From assembly GCA_947396885.1 (NCBI GenBank), contig OX377202.1, positions 75,984,643 through 76,048,642 on the forward strand: a stretch of DNA of 64,000 nt, in the 5' to 3' direction. The stretch is from Heligmosomoides polygyrus polygyrus (lineage: Eukaryota; Nematoda; Chromadorea; Rhabditida; Heligmosomidae). Below the pieces are notes generated by a model. The model saw only the letters and a list, made by a program, of their open reading frames with translations. It was not told the DNA's origin and did no database searches. The position numbers were made by a program, and so were the translations under genes. This document shows positions 10,021 through 21,905 of this stretch, in pieces; position 1 is the stretch's first letter; each line of letters begins with the position of its first letter.

Positions 10021-12332
10021 ACTAGACATGGGATCCGAATCATGCATTTTCGGATATCCGGCCGGATTTATCCGGTTTCGGATTATCCGAAATCCGGCTC
10101 GGTCGAAAATTGCCCTCATCTGAATCATCCGAAGATCCGGGGTTTCTAAAATTGTCCTCATCTGAATCATCCGAAGATCCGGGGTTTTCAAAATTGCCCT
10201 CATCTGAATCATCCGAAGATCCGGGGTTTTGAAAAACGCAATGATTCGGATAAAATCGGATAAAAATCGGATAATAGGAGGTTAGCGCGCCTTGCTGGCA
10301 AACTCTGCGCCATTGATAACCTGACTTTTTCGGGTAGATTTGCAATCATTTGGCGGGAATTCTTTCACAAGGAAAGGGTCTGATAGTGTATATCTGAACG
10401 GGGAGAGGGAGTCATCCTATTAAATAGGAATAATCGCCACCCCTCAATTAGCATAAAATGTGTTTCATTTTTGCCAAGTCGTTAAACCCAAGGAGTGGGG
10501 GTTCTTGAAGTCACAATTGAACGGCGCATCACGAATTTGGGTTTCTGTACGACCGCGATGCCTCTGCCGGCAAGCAGCTCGGAGCGCAATGGGTAGTGAC
10601 GATGCTTCATGGGAGGAAGGTCGGGGGTTCGATCCTAATGCGCTGCTGCATTCCTGCTTCTTAAATGATTGGTTGAGATTTGAGGGATTCTGACGTCTAT
10701 ACCATTTTCCGATGTTTTCTGCGCACTTTCCAGCTGCATGCTGTGGTACTCAACATGATGATGTATAAATATTCAATACGAGTGATACAAAGGTACAACG
10801 TGCATAAAGCAGCACTGGACACAATGGGCAGGGTATAAGTGCTGCAGGCTCCTCTCAGTCTGTTTCCATACATCAGCCAATGACCTCGGGTAAAACCAGC
10901 CTGCTCGGAGTTTCAAGGGAGACCATGATGTGACGTCACATGTGGTTAAAACGAGAAGATCTGTGGATCCCGGAATTTGACCTAAACGGCATCAATACAC
11001 TCATCTTTGCCTGTCATCTGGAAATCAGAGGTCTGCTGGAGGTTCTCTAAAACCTAACACCAACGAAGTCGCCGATGCTCGAGTGGTGATCCACTTGCTC
11101 ACGCTGAAGTGTGGTCCACCTTTAGATAAGCAGCCTTCATGGGAATGACACCAACCTGATTGAACGGATGGCTAGCATACCCAAGGACTTCGAAGCACGT
11201 CAACTTGAAGTTAACGAAGACGAACGGCTGGAAGTGGTGGAAAACCAGAAGGTTGGGATCAGCAAAATGAACTGATAGACGTCTAAAGGCTGGCAAGCAG
11301 TGGGCACATGATAACGTTTTCGGCTGGAACTCTTGTTTCAGAGGAAAGGGAACGTCTTCAGTTGGATTTCGCCTATGGAGCCGATCTCATTTGTCCATAT
11401 ATGGAAGCAAACTGTGAGGAGCCAGTAGCCTTTATGCGCTGCTCGTATTGTGACCAGTGCTTATGTTTCATGCACTTTGTGTCTGTGTATCACTGATTTT
11501 AAACGTTCATACATCGTTATGTTGAACAGCTTTCCAATTGAGTTTTGGTTAAAAAACTGGTCAGTAATAAGCAAGTGGCAACAAAGTTGCTCTCACGGCA
11601 TGGCATACATCTGGAAACACTGCACAGCAAACATCTAAAATGATGCAGATGTCAGAATCGCTCAAATCAAACAATAAGTTGTAATGTAAAGATGCAGCAG
11701 CGCAGAAAAGTCGAACCCTCTACCTCCCTCTCATGGAGCAACGTCGCTATCCACTGCGCTACGAGCCGCGTTGGTATTGGCTCTTTGGGGTCTTAAAGCT
11801 GTTTTTGTCTGTTCTGGAAGCGCAAAACAGCTCTGTAGAGGGCTCCCCTCGTAAGGCAGCCAAATACGACATCTTTTACGTAGCGCTGGTGTGTTCCGCT
11901 CCATTGGTGAAATAAGCTAGGCCAGATATAATGTAACTGGGCATTCATGTGCCATGCTACCAGGGCATATAAACGCCTAATTCAAGGTGAGGCGCTCCAA
12001 GCTGCTTTGCGCGCTCGTGACTTCAATTGGTCAAGGAAATAAACGCGGAGTTACTGATGCGTTCCGTGTTTAAGAGGTTGCGTGCTTTTATTATATCACT
12101 TATCCGGTTGTATCCGAATCGGATATCCGAAATCCGGCTCGGCCGAAAATGGCGTTATCTGAATCATCCGAAGATCCGGGATTTCTAAAATTGCCCTCAT
12201 CTGAATCATCCGAAGATCCGGGGTTTTCGAAATTGCCCTCATCTGAATCATCCGAAGATCCGCGGTTTGAAAAAATGGCCTATCCGAATCATCCGATTAT
12301 CCGGAAAATCGGTGTCGGATCCAATGTCTAGT
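10021..12332. mobile_element. 2.3-kb transposon-like unit with TIRs, 4-bp target duplication and 42-bp repeats (type ii)
   Basis: The left end ACTAGACATGGGATCCGA (10021) is matched in inverted orientation by the right end (reverse complement ACTAGACATTGGATCCGA, ending 12332). Both ends are flanked by AGTC (10017-10020 and 12333-12336), a candidate target duplication. Inside each end lies an array of about three 42-bp units containing ATCTGAATCATCCGAAGATC; unlike the termini, the two arrays are in direct orientation. tRNA-like modules lie inverted at 10575-10655 (plus) and 11697-11770 (minus). Between them are two pieces of coding-like sequence (11076-11270 and 11342-11496, see separate entry). 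The 42-bp unit is a multiple of three, which explains repetitive open frames in the arrays; I do not think those are translated. Confidence 0.7.
11076..11496 (+). pseudogene. Transposase-like gene remnant inside the 10021-12332 unit
   Basis: The first piece (11076-11270) translates, with frameshifts, to VVIHLLTLKCGPPLDKQPS, then LIERMASIPKDFEARQLEVN and an acidic stretch; it aligns with the reading frame at 59556-59864, where the matching words are DVIHLLTLICGSSLDAPPS and LSDRIARILRLFDDKQLKEI. The second piece begins after the acceptor tcttgtttcag at 11342 and reads ERLQLDFAYGADLICPYMEA, then a Cys/His cluster (C-x6-C-x8-C-x2-C-x2-C-x-C-x2-H-x5-H) ending at TGA 11494-11496. A zinc-binding C-terminus would suit a transposase, but that family assignment is inference. 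The middle (catalytic) part is absent. Confidence 0.5.
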
Positions 12333-13434
12333 AGTCACATGTAGTGAGTTTAGTGTAACAGCTGGCAAGGAAGAGCTCCTTATTTGTACGCTCAGACTTC
12401 CATTGCCCACTGCGTTCTATGCCAATGGTGATTCGCTGAAAGTTCCATGTTGTTCTGAATTTGTAAATTGTTATGTAGTGGACAGCACTTCGGGGCACTG
12501 TTTAGCAGTTCTGGCCTCGTTCGTAACCCAATGCAGTGGCCAACATAAAAGTTTCGCCAAAAACTGCGTTCGCAACTCCTCTAGTTTACAGCTCCAGAAT
12601 TTGCTTCGGAGCTCTCGTTCAGACTCTGCTGTTGTGTTGGTGAATCTGCACTAAAGCATTCTCATTAATGACAAATCCCGGAAAAGCAATTCAGCCGCCT
12701 GTTTTAATAGACGAGAAGTTTGTTCAGCTTAGCCAAGATTGTTACAAGCCTTTATTGTGGCTTACGTTTCGGCATTGTTGCCCTCTTCAGAGCCGGAAAA
12801 AGTCGAGGTCGTATGGGAAACTACCCTCCCAGATGCCATTTTGTTCAGCAGGAACCCATCCAAAAGGCTAAGAGACTACGAAAACGGTGCCGTGAGAAGT
12901 TGAAAACATGGCTAACCTTAGGTGTGGACAGAGGAGTCCACCGTCACTCTAGCTATATGTTTTGATTTAAAGAATTTCCTATGGCAAAAGAGCGCAAGTA
13001 TTTTTAACACAGTAGGAAGGTGGACCAGTGAATGGAAATTGCGAGAGATGCTTCTCAACACTAAAGCCCATGCTCATGCTCTGACACACCTCTTTGTAAA
13101 ATTATAGGTCCACTCCCTGATCCAACCACTATTAACCCAGGAACCGGCCATCAAGGCACAGCAACGTCACCATCATGTTCCCCATGACGCAATCTTTAAT
13201 GAAATTCCTAAGAAGGATACCTGACCAGTGCAGGTTATCCTGAGCTTTCATTTAAAAAATGGAAGAAGTAGGCCTGTGCAGAATTAAGGTGCACTTCAAA
13301 AATCCAATTCATTACAAAACCATTAGCAAGCAAAATACGATTACCACTTTGTTACATCGTCTTTGTCGCAAACAACATCGAAAACAACATCGGACATACT
13401 AGTGATTAGCTTATTAAAAACGGTATGCTCTGCC
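12333..13434. other. Interval with no gene recognised
   Basis: There is no convincing exon. Near 12760-12800 it contains acgtttcggcattgttgccc and cttcagagcc, a motif pair I would expect in a dispersed nematode repeat, but I see no second copy here. The frames at 12403-12965 lack splice context. Confidence 0.4.
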
Positions 13435-14390
13435 AGTTCATGCATCAAGTAAGGCGCTCTTCAAATCAGAAACCGGGGAGTAAGCGGTTCCATTTTTGAA
13501 CACCTTGTGTACAACAATGTCCCACAAGTTCTCAATCGTCTGAAGAAGAACTGGGCCACACCGAGAGTTGGACTCCAGTTGCATCATGCCAGCCTGTAGT
13601 CGACTGTGATACGTGTATGAACACATCATCTTGCTGAAAAACAATGCTAAACCTATGAGATCTTCTTAAATATAGCTACAGGTGATCTCTGAGCAATCTC
13701 TGTGGCCTTCGCTGTTCATCTTGCACGAGGCGCTGTTCATCATCTTCATAAGTACAACCCAGCAGGTCCTGATACACAAAACGAAACCCAAACCATGACT
13801 CTTCCACCGCCAATGCTGTGCCTGGAGAACACACGCTCATCACTCCTCAAGTCTCTCCGGTGGTGTCTATACACGTCTGGCCCATCAAGGTTCTACATAC
13901 GTTTTTTCGCCGGAAAAAACCACCCAAAACGCAAATTTCCTTTTTCTTGCATGCCAAGCTAACTGCAGGCGAATCTCGCTGTTTTCAACCGTGCTGATGT
14001 GCGCACGAATGAACTCGAGCCTAGCAGCCTGTCGGGCGGGCTGTCAAGCAAGAGGATCTCTTCAAAAGTTGATGAACAATATGTGGGATGCGGTATAGGC
14101 TGCGTAGTGTCCTCCAGTCGATACTTGGAGGTGTAGATGACGTCGTAGATCGTTGCGGACTGGGTGTTGTTGGAAGCCAGCCGAACCAAGCAACTCGCAT
14201 CCCTTCTGGGTGATTCTCTTGGACGGCCAGCCATTGCTTTTTCTTTGAAGACGTCGGTGTCTTTTGGGTAGATGGAGTAGTGAGAAAGGCCTAGTCGAGC
14301 CGCGACTTTCGCACTTATAATTGGAAGGCTTATGGCTAGTGCAACGGGGCGCTGTATTAGACGATGAAAATCATGCTTCTTCAATTACGC
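13435..14390 (-). pseudogene. Tc1-like transposase pseudogene
   Basis: On the minus strand the N-terminal half (14384 to about 14100) reads KVAARLGLSHYSIYPKD and AGRPRESPRRDASCLVRL, the helix-turn-helix and GRPR hinge typical of Tc1 proteins. The C-terminal end (13644-13438) reads LLQTIENLWDIVVHKVFKNG followed by SDLKSALLDA, which holds the glutamate of the DD34E triad (IENLW). The middle, with the first two catalytic aspartates, is frameshifted beyond recognition. Clearly dead. I did not define its terminal repeats. Confidence 0.65.
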
Positions 14391-14804
14391 CTCCGTTGTC
14401 TTTTTTCCAGCCCTTTTGACCTATTTATATTTTAATTTGAGCGGGAGGGCGAAAAAATCTCAAGCGTACTCATAATTACGCGCCGGTGTTTTGCAATGAT
14501 CAAACTTCCTGTCAAGGGTTCTCATAAGTGCTTTCCGCAGGTGAGGCATACATTGATAATGGATAAATCAGAGGTGGGCCTATAATTTTGTAGCGAAGTG
14601 TAGAAAGCCACTACACGTCTGATGGATTATCACATCGTCATTGTCTTATAGCTTGAATAGGCAAATAATCACCACAAAAGCACTACTTCAGAAGGCGAAG
14701 GCTCCTATGGGACGCGGAACTCGAGCCGACGTTCCTCTCTTCCTCTGGTCTTGTATGCTGCCCCTTACGTCGTGATCATATTAACGCTTCATTATGATCT
14801 TTCA

Positions 14805-14900
14805 TGGGTGCGTGTAGCGCAATCGGCGGAGGTGCCGGCTGTCGCGTGCGATACCAGGTTATTGGTTCGGATCCCCCTCAAGCCAACCAAACCTTTTCCC
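14805..14900 (+). mobile_element. SINE family A, 5' fragment
   Basis: It has A-box TAGCGCAATCGG and B-box GGTTCGGATCC, followed by family-specific CAAGCCAACCAAACC. The copy stops where the TTAA-flanked MITE begins, so the MITE probably inserted into it or beside it. Confidence 0.7.
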
Positions 14901-14908
14901 ATTTTTCA

Positions 14909-15180
14909 TTAACCCTTTCACGACAATGTCCGACGATATCGTCGGACGCCATCGTAAAAATAGTTCACGGGAAATTATCAAACATTTAACTTACAATATT
15001 AGCCAGTGAATCCACTAATATCTCCGGTCAAGACGTTCCATGGAAAACGTCATTTGTTGCTGTTTTTCATATCTAACATAATAGTACAATTGAAATAATA
15101 CAAATAATCAGCGCGCGGGAAAATACGCGCTGTCCCACGCGGCAGTAACTTGAAAGTCGCGCGTGTCGTGAAAGGGTTAA
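14909..15180. mobile_element. piggyBac-like MITE with TTAA ends
   Basis: It is bounded by TTAA at both ends (14909-14912 and 15177-15180), with terminal inverted repeats TTAACCCTTTCACGACA at the left and TGTCGTGAAAGGGTTAA at the right. TTAA target duplication plus CCCTTT termini is the piggyBac signature. No coding capacity. A second copy is at 35471-35717. Confidence 0.9.
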
Positions 15181-15429
15181 AAGAAATAAGCACTATATCT
15201 TATTCAAACCTAAAGAGGCTATTATTGAGGATCTATGCAGTCACATGGATACTCAGCTACAACCAGAGCGCCAGTGGCGCTCATACCCGCATCCCTGGTA
15301 TTCGGGCAGGATGCCTACATCGTTCCGCGTTCTCGGACAGCAGATGGTGCGTGTTGAAGACAAGCCAGACGTTAGAGATTTCATCGCAAATAAACGTCCT
15401 TGAGCAGGTATTCCATTGTTCGCGCGAAA

Positions 15430-15790
15430 TTATTTGTTAATAACACCACATTAAAAGCCTAACTGACCGCAAGGCTGCGAGTATTAATTTAGCTAAGGGA
15501 ATCACATCTATTTGTGGGGGATGGAGACTACACAAATAGAAACAAGCAGAAAACTTGGCTTGAAATTTGGAATACCCGATGAAGAAATGGTATGAGACAA
15601 GACTGCAAAATGGGACGTCTTTGTTCATGTATTTAGCTGAATCTGAGAAAGTCGGACGTCTGCATTTTACAAAATTGAATAAATTTTGAAAAATTATTTA
15701 AATGATTTGTGACGATCTCGCAAATGCTTTGTAACGCTTTACAGAGTAAAGGACCACATCTTTGCCATATTAACGTGATTCTGGATGACA
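15430..15790. other. Interval with no gene recognised
   Basis: AT-rich sequence without splice-bounded open frames or repeats that I can pair within the window. Confidence 0.4.
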
Positions 15791-15829
15791 GCTATTTTCA
15801 CATTACAATGTGCGGAACCTGAATTGAAG

Positions 15830-16217
15830 TGGCTGAAGGATCTTCAGCGCTCAGCGGACTCTCACCTTTCGCCTTGTGGCGCTCGCGTTCGCTTTCGCTT
15901 TCGCCGTTTTACTGGTAACCGTGGAGACTGGTGTGCGTGGGTGAAGTGATCGTCCCGGACTTATCGGCCGATCTCCCTTCCCGCCACCACTGATACGCAG
16001 TCCCGTTTTTTAGCCCATCTCAGCGAATCTTTTTTCGCTCGCTCGCGGATCGCTAAAGACAAAGACCTGCGGCGTTCGTCGCGGATTTGGGTCAGCTGAA
16101 AACACGAGAGGAACCTTCTTCACAAGAGCGCCGACGAATTTTTGAGCTCCGACGGCAACTGAGCACGATTTTGCTGTGATCCTTCATTCGGAATCTTCAC
16201 TAGAGGGTCCACGTCGC
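15830..16217 (+). promoter_or_regulatory. GC-rich candidate promoter/5' region of the 16218 gene
   Basis: After an AT-rich stretch the composition changes abruptly: ctcgcgttcgctttcgctttc (15886 on) and several CG-rich blocks up to the ATG at 16218. Such CG-rich, pyrimidine-rich sequence upstream of a start codon suggests a core promoter and 5' UTR. There is no clear TATA box. Confidence 0.3.
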
Positions 16218-16642
16218 ATGGATTTTTCCCTGGTAGGAAGGAATGCTTCAACCCGGCTTCTAGACTGCAGTGGGTAAAGAAGTATCTCCTTTTAAGCAGT
16301 CATTATTGAAGTTTAAGATGCAAAGTGATAAAGCGGCAGGTGTGACAAACATTGCGGTCATAATTTTTCCAGGGAGATCTTGCCAATGGCCGTAGAAAAC
16401 ATGCAACAGACTACGTCCTGCAACTTTTACACAATGATGAAACGGTATATGACATGAGATGCACCTATAGCCGTTCTGTAGCCTTAGTCAAGTCGTTCGA
16501 AGAACCACCCGTAACTACTGTGGTCTTCAATGAACCATCCTTTACAAATCCAATTTGGGACTGTTCCCTGGAAGCACTGTCGCAGAAACAATTAAATATG
16601 TTTCTAGACGTGTTTTGCAAAAATATATCTCAGTCGAGATGA
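16218..16642 (+). CDS. Possible two-exon gene, 94-residue protein of unknown function
   Basis: Exon 1 is very short (16218-16232, MDFSL, donor CTG|gtagga). Exon 2 (16373-16642) follows the acceptor taatttttccag and ends at TGA 16640-16642; both junctions are phase 0. The second exon reads GDLANGRRKHATDYVLQLLH, VYDMRCTYSRSVALVKSFEE, TVVFNEPSFTNPIWDCSLEA and LNMFLDVFCKNISQSR, without a recognisable domain. It has no signal peptide or membrane segment. It lies 775 bases upstream of the collagen gene on the same strand, but the intervening sequence argues against an operon. The long second exon is the stronger evidence; the tiny first exon could be wrong. Confidence 0.45.
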
Positions 16643-17377
16643 GAGGATAAGAGGACACTTGCTGGATGAAAACTCAGAGTTTATAAAAAATTCAAAAACA
16701 TTTAGCGCAAAGAACAGATCTAACTTACAGCTGCATCTGCAGTTTGGACGAAGTGAGGGTTGAGCGTTGTTAAAACTTTGCAAAGAAATTGATGACTAAC
16801 ATGATCTTAATCGGCACTCTACGACTGGGTGCCAGGATTTTTTTGCCAATTTTATGAGGCGAAAGCTGTTGGCCAGCTTCTTTCTCAACGCACTTTCAAT
16901 TGTCATTTATTATACACTTATCTGAGATGGCCAATCCGAACGTAACTTTTTTGAGCAAAGCGAATAACCTTCGGGTAATGCTATATCATACATTCTCCTG
17001 CGAGCATATTCAATTATTTGAAAGATTCTCCCTGGCCTTTCTCCTTTTTCTGAGATTGGTGCTGAAGCGAAGGGTTAAAATTATCACGTCTATAGCAGAT
17101 CGTGCAGAATTTCTTGCAGAACCAGCCACAGATGCTGTTCACCACAGGAAAAGAAAGGTTCCATGGTGAAGAAGAGAGTTGTCGACGGTTGGTCTGGTAT
17201 GGCGTCCAGTTCCCGCTCCTAACTACTTCCCACAGCGATAGCGATGATCACCACCGAGAGGGGAAGAAGCCGGTTCACCGTTCTCAGCACGTACCGCATC
17301 GCTTTCGACGGGAACGCTGCGTCTCCGCCGGACACACGCTGTCCGTCTAGGGTCAGACCCCGCCCGCGAGAGCGTCC

Positions 17378-17384
17378 TATAAAA
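17378..17384 (+). promoter_or_regulatory. TATA box of the collagen gene
   Basis: TATAAAA lies 33 bases upstream of the collagen ATG at 17417, in a locally GC-rich promoter. The short distance implies a very short 5' UTR or trans-splicing very close to the ATG. Confidence 0.6.
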
Positions 17385-17416
17385 GCGGTGTTGGATTTCC
17401 AGATGAGCAGAGCCGC

Positions 17417-18642
17417 ATGGATCTCAAGGAGACGGAGGAGCAGCGTCAGATGCGACGCATCGCGTTCGTCGCCGTGGTCGTTTCGACGGCGGCGGTGATT
17501 GCCAGCGTTGTCACGCTGCCAATGCTCTACAACTACGTCCAGTCCTTCCAAAGTCATCTCATGGTCGAGACCGACTACTGCAAGGTGAGTCGCCTATCAT
17601 TCGTTCGCTTTTCTCGCTTCTATTCTTCCATCCATTCTTTGCTCAGGCTCGCTCTCGAGATATGTGGCTTGAAATGACTGCCCTGCAAGCCGGCAAAGGC
17701 ATGATGCACCGACAGAAGAGGGCATGGTTGTTCGGTCAATGGATTCCCGAGGGAGGCTCGGGAGGCGGTGGAGCAGGCACCTACAACACTGGAGGCGGTG
17801 AGGCGACTATTCAGCTTCCTGCGTTTTCGCGAACTAGTTTCTAAGTTCCAGGTCCAAGCGGTGGAAGCAGTGGAGGAAGCACCGCTGCCGGATATGGCGG
17901 CTATGGAGCGGTTGTGAACGCCGAGCCAGCACCGACCTGCTGCACCTGCAACCAGGGAGCGGCCGGACCACCCGGACCGGAGGGACCACCTGGAAACAAC
18001 GGAAAGGACGGTCGCGGCGGTAAGGACGGCAAGAATGGCCGCGACGCCGAGCTGCTTGCGGCGCCACCAAGTGAGCCGTGCGTGATTTGCCCTACTGGAC
18101 CCCCTGGACCAATGGGAGCCATGGGCTCCAAGGGACCACCAGGACCAAAGGGCTCCCCAGGAGAGCCACCCAAGGACGGAAATCCCGGAGAGGACGGCAT
18201 GGCTGGACAACCAGGACCAATCGGAAGACCGGGACGCGATGGAATGAAGGGAGCCCCAGGAGCTCCAGGTCGACTCATCCCAGTTCCTGGTCCCCAAGGA
18301 CCACCCGGAAAGCAGGGAGCTCCCGGACCACCAGGACCCAAGGGAAACCCCGGTCCCGACGGACAGTCTTACCAGGTTCGTTGCTGATTTCAATCTCTTC
18401 CTTTGATCAAAATAAAACACTTATCTTCTTTAGGGCCCTCCAGGTCCTCCTGGAGATCCAGGAAACTCTGGACCCGAGGGACGACCAGGACCCAATGGAC
18501 TTCCAGGACCTGCTGGTCAAGATGGAGACAAGGGAGACTGCGGTCACTGTCCTCGTACGTATCCTACCATCGTGCTTTTGTTCAACACTTTCTTTCGTGC
18601 ATATGACCGTTTTCAGCTCCTCGTACACCTCCCGGCTACTAG
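17417..18642 (+). CDS. Cuticle collagen, complete, five exons, 329 residues
   Basis: Exons 17417-17584, 17647-17797, 17852-18375, 18434-18554 and 18617-18642 (TAG 18640-18642) join in phase with consensus splice sites. The protein has the nematode cuticle collagen plan: a conserved N-terminal domain with one membrane-spanning stretch ([17 protein letters not shown], residues about 16-32), a subtilisin/furin-type site RQKR (about 80-83), a Gly/Ser-rich linker, then Gly-X-Y blocks interrupted by Cys pairs (CCTC, CVIC and CGHC near the C-terminus). The Cys residues are where such chains are disulphide-linked; the RQKR site is where the precursor is trimmed before assembly in the extracellular cuticle. 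It ends PPRTPPGY. Length and layout are normal and the gene looks intact; codon use is GC-rich compared with the flanks, as expected for a highly expressed gene. I cannot say which collagen subfamily or orthologue it is. Confidence 0.95.
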
Positions 18643-18717
18643 AAGTCTCCTGTGCAAGTCCTACCGGACACGCCCCCAGCGGGTGCAAGCGTTCATGCAT
18701 CTATCCATGTACAATAA

Positions 18718-18723
18718 TAAATG
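18718..18723 (+). terminator. Poly(A) signal of the collagen gene
   Basis: AATAAA lies 75 bases after the collagen stop codon. Confidence 0.7.
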
Positions 18724-20940
18724 TTTGCTCAATATTAGAGGTAATGAAGAGCTAGAGAATGAGTTGTTCTGTCAGAAAGAATGTTGTCTTCGACTGCCAG
18801 AGTCTCTTTTCGAGAACGTGGACACTGTTCCAGCGGCGGAATAATCGTGTCGTGGAAGTGCATGACGTTTCAGCAACAATGGACACGTCGTAAAAAACCG
18901 AAATTCGCAAAATCGTTCGAACTCGATTCGCACTGGATAAGCTGGACTCGCTGGACTGGCGAGGAATGAGCGATTCGTGTCGCGCTCGCTAACACTTTCG
19001 GGATTCGCACATCCTAGTCTCGCAAGGAAGAATGCCGTGGGCAGGTCATAAATTAGAGATCCTGCCTATTTTAGGCATCACCTAGCATCACTAGGACTTT
19101 TCTGTAACCATACCAATGATGCGATGGAACCTCATGTGCACACGTCACGAAAACCTGTCTGGAGATGTGATTCGACTCAGTGTAGTCTACCTGAGTAGGA
19201 AGCAAGGAGATCTTCAAGAAATTACTACATCCTATGAGGCGACAGTACCAGAATGCTGGAACCAAACATGGCCATGACGACTCCAGTGAGTCACTTACTG
19301 GCGAACGTCTTGGTGCCTTCACGTAGAATAAAGACGCACATCACGGGTAAAGTGGTCTGGGGAGAAATATGTAGAGATCGGGCTAGCGTGCCATCAAACT
19401 TATGCAAAATCTCTTTAAGAGGTCGTCGGGAAAATTGTTATCTGCCAGCAAAATAAGTTCCGACTAGTGTCGCACGACCAAGGAACGCTCTCGTAGAATC
19501 CAGAGCACTTCCTGTATCTCACTCGCATGGCAGGGGAGTGCTCCTCGTTTGTTCTCGCAGATACCTCGCCTTCGCTATAGGTTAAAAGGAACCACGCACA
19601 GTTCATGTCTGTCTGAAGAGGTTCATGTAAGAAGAGTACGTCTTGAACAATAGTGGTCATCCGCATTAACTGGTGGTGCGCTTTTTTCTGCTTGCAGAAA
19701 CGTAGCAACGTCAGAGAACACACCATGCCTTGGCTGGCGTCCGTTTAAGCCTTTGTCGCAGAATCAGCCTACGCCATCAATTATTTGAGATGCTGCGAAA
19801 CACTAGTGCTGATTCCTTTCCCATAACGCCCTAACTGCCCTCCACAACAGAACGGGATTGATCTGAGGTCTGAATGGTATGTATATCTGCCTTATATGAA
19901 GCTATGTTACCCATGGTTAGATCCATGTGCTTACCTTTAATTGAACCACTTCTATTAGGGATTCATCCCGCAAATCAATGTTTCGATGTGGTCTTTGAAT
20001 ACTGTCAACTGCTTAGTACACACTCTCGGAAGAGTTTATATTTTTGATGCACAAACTTAGTGCGCCTTTCTTTAAAAATTTATAAAAAAAATCTGTCCTC
20101 GAAAATGGATACAGATTGCTATTATTTATTTGCTGCAGGACTTGCCTGCTTGTTGTCTGAGCTCACTTTAACGTACAAAACAACAATTTCGTTGCTGATC
20201 GTGCTATGCACTCGTCTTACACCGCATCATTTCCTTTTGACTAGAAGCTAAAATTGTCAATCCGCATAGTTACGCAGTACTCAACAGTGCCACAAAACAA
20301 TTTGGATTACATTTTCGAATGAATATTTTCGCTGCGCAGCGCCAGGTAGGCCTCATTCAAAGAATTAATTAGTTGAGCAGTGTAACGTGTTAGAAAGTGC
20401 TTGGGATGATTTCTTCTATTAGCGCACTGAAAAGTTGCTGTTTTTCTGTTCTGTTGGAGGGCAAATGAGGGCAATCCATAAGAATATTCCATAGAATGGA
20501 GCGGCTGTGTGAAAATCAGTCGAGTTATTGTGTGGTTTTAGTGAAATTCATTAATTTCGTACCATCGCCGAGCAGCATTCTTGGCACGTCACACCTAAGC
20601 GTATCAATATAGCCATTCGAACTCAGGCGAGGTAGTGCTTCTTTTAGAGATATCCTTTGCTGCTTCTCTAACTACAGACTGTTTGGCCATAAATAGTAGA
20701 CTGACCAGAGATTTCGAAATGTTTTCTGGGTTTTGTCGCTTTTGCCATCCAATTTATCGGTACGCAGCAATTGCACCATACAACTGAGAAAAAAGGGGGC
20801 GACTTTGTGTATTGAAAAATAACAATGGGACACAACTTTACAACTTTCGTTTGGCTTGCTAGACATAGGTTGATGCAAGTTCTCGGACATTAGAAGCGCA
20901 AATTATTTTATTTCATAACATTTAAACAACAACAGGGAAT
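18724..20940. other. Interval with no gene recognised
   Basis: I find no exon with matching splice sites and no repeat pair. A few frames of 60-100 codons occur (for example minus-strand 19415-19726) but lack context and motifs. Confidence 0.5.
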
Positions 20941-20944
20941 CATT

Positions 20945-21905
20945 TAATGTACTCACCGTTAGTATCAGCGGTCCATTGCCAACGCGTTGGTAGGTTGTGG
21001 ATGGCTTTCCTCCAGAACGTTGCAGGCTGCGCCATTAAGAACGCTTTGAGTGCCTCTTCGATGTCATCTCGGTTGGTGAAAAGTTTGCCATCCGAGATTT
21101 GAGAAAAGATGGTAATCGGATGGAGCAAGATCTGGGGAGCATGGGAAATGGGAACTATTGTCCAGTAGTATTCCGTAGTTCAGTCTTCGTCGGCCTTGCA
21201 ATGTTGGTCTAGCGTTGTCATGTTCTAAGTATACATCGGCTTGCTCTCCGCGCGTAATTTGGAGATAGGCTTTCAAATTTAATTTTGCTGACTGAAGTAG
21301 ACCTCTGCCGTCACTGTCACACGTTCATCTAGTAGCTCCAGTATTCTACTCCGTGGATGCTCCATCAAACGTACCGCGCCGCCTTCCTCACGTGCAAGTC
21401 GGGTTTCGAGGCCCCTTCTGATTCGCCTCCTTTGTCGACCAACTGGACACTGCGGTGATCGTTAGAGTACAGTATCCGTTTCTCATCCCAAGCTATGAAA
21501 TTGTCGAGGCAGACGTGGGTGCGTCTGAGGGTGAGGAGAGAAAGCGCGTCGACTCCGCGATCCATGTCGCTCTGGGTCAGCACATAGGGTATCCATCCAT
21601 CAAGTTTGCTAATCTTGCCAGTGGACTTTAACCTAGGACCACATTAAATTGCTTAACCACAAGCGTGAATGACATTTTGCGAGTGGTCTGATATGAATCT
21701 GCCTCATTTTGGTCCCGAAGCACGCCCAAATCCAATTCCTTTGGGTGCCCCGACCTGCCTTCGCCTTCCATGAAATATTCACCATCCATGAAATTCGGGA
21801 ATTAACTGCAGATTGTGCTTTCAATGGTGTCACCTTTTTACAAATCTCCTTTAGACGGCCATGTCTAGAAAAGAAGAGGGGCAAGGTCGCATTGCGGATG
21901 TGAGC
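20945..21905 (-). pseudogene. mariner transposase pseudogene
   Basis: On the minus strand, from about 21640 down: KLDGWIPYVLTQSDMDRGVD (the linker before the catalytic core), WDEKRILYSND (21450 region), EHDNARPTLQ (second catalytic Asp), CSPDLAPSDYHLFSNLGW (third Asp, mariner DD34D), and the tail KAIHNLPTRWQWTADTNGEY ending at 20945. The order is canonical for mariner. Frameshifts separate the pieces and the N-terminal DNA-binding half (21640-21905) is barely recognisable. Dead copy. Terminal inverted repeats were not located. Confidence 0.85.

Noticed and set aside
10040..10345. Acidic repetitive frame (SSDDSDEGNF repeats), minus strand
   Set aside because: It is produced by the 42-bp tandem units of the transposon, which are a multiple of three; no start or splice context.
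10080..12270. CRISPR-like look of the 42-bp repeats
   Set aside because: Units are contiguous and without unique spacers, and the genome is eukaryotic.
12149..12331. Repetitive frame SESSEDPGF
   Set aside because: Same 42-bp array at the other end of the element.
17620..18420. 266-codon open frame on the minus strand
   Set aside because: It is the antisense of the collagen Gly-X-Y repeats; codon periodicity of the collagen keeps the reverse frame open.
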